NCBI GenBank assembly: GCA_946404585.1
Contig: CAMJEC010000046.1
Coordinates: 1 to 8,047, forward strand
DNA length: 8,047 bases
Source of the DNA: an uncultured Caryophanales bacterium
Lineage (GTDB): Bacteria; Bacillota_I; Bacilli_A; RFN20; CAG-826
Direction of reading: 5' to 3'
Shown: in pieces, positions 6,352-8,047 of the stretch
Numbering within the stretch: the stretch's first letter is position 1
Layout of the letters: every line of letters begins with the position of its first letter
Notes under the pieces: model-generated
What the model was told of the DNA's origin: nothing
Databases searched by the model: none
What the model saw: only the letters and a program-made list of their open reading frames with translations
Position numbers and translations under genes: made by a program

Positions 6352-6360
6352 ATTCTAGCA
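6352..6360 (-). promoter_or_regulatory. Possible extended -10 promoter for plsX
   Basis: Read on the minus strand this is TGCTAGAAT: a TGn extension followed by TAGAAT, one mismatch from TATAAT. No convincing -35 is present about 17 bases upstream (TAGGAG). Transcription would start near 6345, leaving a very short leader of about 14 nt. The preceding terminator requires some promoter in this gap, which supports the call. Confidence 0.45.
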
Positions 6361-6383
6361 TGATTGCGCGAATACTCCTAAAG

Positions 6384-6417
6384 AAAAAATAACTGTCTAT
6401 AAAGAACAGTCATTTTT
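6384..6417 (-). terminator. Intrinsic terminator after the membrane-protein gene
   Basis: On the minus strand ACTGT and ACAGT (6406-6410 and 6392-6396) pair around a 9-nt loop. The stem extends past one mismatch by a six-pair A/T segment, and a T-rich tail (TTATTTTTTCTTT) follows. It begins just past the TAG stop at 6419, separating the recG-galM-membrane-protein transcript from plsX. The GC-poor stem suggests moderate strength. Confidence 0.72.
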
Positions 6418-6418
6418 G

Positions 6419-6892
6419 CTAACACCAATGTTCGAATATTCCAAGATTTAAATGATCGATGTCTTGCGACTCATCAATGGTGATTTTAAAACCACCATAC
6501 ACCTGATAGGAATTATAAGCCTCATTTCCATAGTATGGGCCCATGTCTCTAGGTTCTTGAGCGTCACCATAGGAAGTAATGATAGTACCAGCGTTTTTAT
6601 ATCTAAAACCAAAATCAATATCTGTATTGATAATATAACTAGATTTATCCACTAAAATCCATTCCCCGTCTCTAGAAGAAACGACATTATAATAAATGAA
6701 TTTATGTTTGTTTATTACGACAGACCTTTCGTTTAAATAAGCTCTAGTTCCAATCCTACTGGCTTTAATCTGCTCAACTCCTCCGGCTCTCCCAAAATGT
6801 GTGAAAGCGTAAACGAGAAAACCAGCGAACAAAATAGATACGCCACCAACGATTGATCCCGCGATTATCCATCCTTTTGCTTTTCGTGTCAT
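6419..6892 (-). CDS. Hypothetical single-pass membrane-anchored protein
   Basis: I do not recognise this 157-residue protein. A basic N terminus (MTRKAKG) precedes one hydrophobic helix at about residues 8-30 (WIIAGSIVGGVSILFAGFLV), which looks like a signal anchor with the C-terminal part outside the cell. The outer part (31-157) is rich in Tyr, Gly and Asp, looks beta-rich (SVVINKHKFIYYNVV, GEWILVDKSSYIINT) and ends in Cys-157, its only cysteine. GAGAGG (6901-6906) lies 8 nt before the ATG. Codon use differs from the neighbours, with AGG, AGA, GGG and ATA more evident. It sits between a galM-like gene and a terminator, where fapR stands in Bacillus. That suggests an accessory or lineage-specific gene. 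No function is proposed. Confidence 0.75.
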   Translation of the reverse strand: MTRKAKGWIIAGSIVGGVSILFAGFLVYAFTHFGRAGGVEQIKASRIGTRAYLNERSVVINKHKFIYYNVVSSRDGEWILVDKSSYIINTDIDFGFRYKNAGTIITSYGDAQEPRDMGPYYGNEAYNSYQVYGGFKITIDESQDIDHLNLGIFEHWC

Positions 6893-6919
6893 AGTTTTTG
6901 CCTCTCACTAATTAGACAC

Positions 6920-6933
6920 TTATTAATTAATAA
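6920..6933. repeat. 14-bp perfect AT palindrome between galM-like and membrane-protein genes
   Basis: TTATTAATTAATAA is a perfect palindrome with no spacer, in the 46-bp gap after the galM-like stop. It could be an operator or a simple AT-rich coincidence. No terminator hairpin with a GC core and no clear promoter is visible in this gap, so the membrane-protein gene may be co-transcribed with the genes before it. Confidence 0.3.
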
Positions 6934-6938
6934 AACTG

Positions 6939-7775
6939 CTAAATAATTATGCTGAAAATGTATTTGTTTGTTCTTTTTACTACTTTATTAGCTTCTAACT
7001 TTAAATTAGCAGTTTTATCATCTTGTGGCTCAATCGCAATAGCGCGGTGATGATCAATATTAGTTAATCTAGTTTTAACTCCATCAGGGAAATAATCTGT
7101 AAAAAGATGGACTCCTTGATAATCAGTAATGAGCTTTAATTGATATTTATTGCTTTGCAATAATACTTCATTTTCTTTTAAAAGGAAGTAGTTATCGATA
7201 TCACCATATTTCATCACATTAGTGAATTCATGAAAGTTATATTTGTCTTTAATCGTCTCTTTTCTAAGTGGTAATAGCTTTTTATCGTAAACAACATAAG
7301 AATCACTATCGAGTTTTAATGATAATTCGTTAATATCTTTAGCACCTAAGCAGAAGAAAGAATGATTTGTTAAAGAAACATTCATTTTTTGATCAGGAAT
7401 GATTTCGGTTTCGGTAATGAGTTCGTTATCAATTAAAGTGTATGTGACTTTAATTTTTAATGTTCCTTCATTAGAAGATTCGTCTCCTAAAGAGACATAA
7501 GTAAATATGACTTTGTTATCTTCTTTAACACAGTTAAATTCTTGATGGCATAAGCCATGTGGACCACCATGAAGAATGATTTTATTATCTTTTTTTATTC
7601 TTCCAGTAACACGACCAATAGTCTTGTTATAAAAGACTCCTTCTTTATCAAAGTCTTGCTCGTTAACAGGAGATAGCATCATGTCGTTATTGTCATAAAC
7701 AAGGCGATAAATAGCCGCGCCTAAGGAGCAGAGAGTAACAGTGATTTTATCATTACTAAGTTCAATAAATTTCAT
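6939..7775 (-). CDS. Aldose 1-epimerase (GalM-like mutarotase)
   Basis: Mutarotases of this family interconvert alpha and beta anomers of free aldoses in the cytoplasm. The 278-residue product has family landmarks in order: GRVTGRI (54-60), LHGGPHGL (68-75, H69), NHSFFCL (137-143, with H138 as candidate acid), DNYFLL (194-199) and AIEPQDD (247-253, with E249 as candidate base). It is shorter than classical GalM (about 340 residues) and closer to the YihR/LacX-like short forms, so galactose specificity is not assured. ATG 7775 lies 2 bases after the recG stop, with AAAGG (7783-7787) 7 nt upstream, so it is probably co-transcribed with recG. No sugar genes are nearby. Family confidence is high; the substrate is unknown. 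Confidence 0.87.
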   Translation of the reverse strand: MKFIELSNDKITVTLCSLGAAIYRLVYDNNDMMLSPVNEQDFDKEGVFYNKTIGRVTGRIKKDNKIILHGGPHGLCHQEFNCVKEDNKVIFTYVSLGDESSNEGTLKIKVTYTLIDNELITETEIIPDQKMNVSLTNHSFFCLGAKDINELSLKLDSDSYVVYDKKLLPLRKETIKDKYNFHEFTNVMKYGDIDNYFLLKENEVLLQSNKYQLKLITDYQGVHLFTDYFPDGVKTRLTNIDHHRAIAIEPQDDKTANLKLEANKVVKRTNKYIFSIII

Positions 7776-7777
7776 TA

Positions 7778-8047
7778 TTATGCCTTTCTGATATCTTCTT
7801 GGTTAATTAATGAAGTAGCGTATTTAATGAGCCACTGATAGTTCTTATTATCCTTATTCTTAAGAATATCCTTCGCATCATCTCTAGCGACAACGAAAAT
7901 CTTATAGTCATCCACAACATTTAGGAATGCAAAGTCCGGAATACCAGATTGTTTAACACCAGCGAGTTCACCTGGACCCCTTTGTTTCATATCTTCTTCC
8001 GCGATAGCAAAGCCATCTTCACTTCTAGTTAAGATGTCTAACTTATC
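7778..8047 (-). CDS. recG: ATP-dependent DNA helicase RecG, C-terminal fragment (runs off window)
   Basis: The frame is open from the window edge through to TAA at 7778-7780, giving the last 89 residues of a longer protein. They read DKLDILTRSEDGFAIAEEDM followed by KQRGPGELAGVKQSGIPDF, the conserved C-terminal region of RecG (DGF.IAE.DL..RGPGE..G.RQSG). RecG remodels stalled replication forks and Holliday junctions. Met at 7990 is internal, not a start. The motor domains lie outside the window. recG upstream of plsX is the classical Firmicutes order; here a galM-like gene and a membrane protein are placed between them. Confidence 0.93.
   Translation of the reverse strand, partial: DKLDILTRSEDGFAIAEEDMKQRGPGELAGVKQSGIPDFAFLNVVDDYKIFVVARDDAKDILKNKDNKNYQWLIKYATSLINQEDIRKA

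Noticed and set aside
7778..7990. A separate 70-residue gene starting at Met 7990
   Set aside because: The frame continues open to the window edge and the residues upstream match the RecG C-terminal motif, so the Met is internal.
1..8047. tRNA, rRNA, SRP RNA, CRISPR arrays, insertion sequences or riboswitches
   Set aside because: Every long stretch is accounted for by coding sequence, and the gaps (at most 129 bases) show no cloverleaf, repeat-spacer or conserved leader structure.

Overview
The window is an AT-rich stretch of bacterial chromosome made almost entirely of core housekeeping genes. It fits a low-GC Gram-positive lineage (Firmicutes/Bacilli, including uncultured relatives of the Mollicutes). 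The reasons are the presence of ylxM between ftsY and ffh, strong AGGAGG-type ribosome binding sites, T-tract terminators and the gene neighbourhoods. All visible Trp codons are TGG. TGA closes rimM, trmD and ylxM at positions that fit the family lengths, so the standard bacterial code is the simplest reading and a mycoplasma-type code is unlikely. I cannot name a species.

Layout. Plus strand, 130-1989: rpsP, khpA (ylqC), rimM and trmD form a ribosome and tRNA maturation operon behind a near-consensus promoter at 68-96. Minus strand, read from the right edge leftwards: the 3' end of recG (7778-8047), a galM-like aldose epimerase (6939-7775), an unrecognised single-pass membrane protein (6419-6892) and a terminator (6384-6417). 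Then follow plsX, rnc, ftsY, ylxM and ffh (6331 down to 2015), nearly all joined by short overlaps or TAATG junctions. The two operons converge on a shared bidirectional terminator at 1985-2016. No stretch over 300 bases lacks a gene; the largest gaps are 1-129 and 6332-6418.

How the genes work together. Ffh, FtsY and YlxM are the protein side of co-translational membrane targeting (SRP GTPase, its receptor, and an SRP-associated HTH protein). PlsX starts phospholipid synthesis and RNase III matures structured RNAs, so the minus operon is centred on envelope and RNA. The plus operon makes S16, a KH RNA chaperone, the 30S maturation factor RimM and the tRNA m1G37 methyltransferase TrmD.

Compared with the classical Bacillus order (recG-fapR-plsX-fabD-fabG-acpP-rnc-smc-ftsY-ylxM-ffh-rpsP-ylqC-rimM-trmD-rplS), fapR, the fab genes, acpP and smc are missing. 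The rpsP-trmD block is inverted relative to ffh. I see no undescribed defence, mobile or biosynthetic system. The points worth a second look are regulatory: a perfect palindrome at the plsX start, paired dyads at the rpsP promoter and a hairpin inside the rpsP operon. The rearranged synteny and the orphan membrane gene also merit attention.
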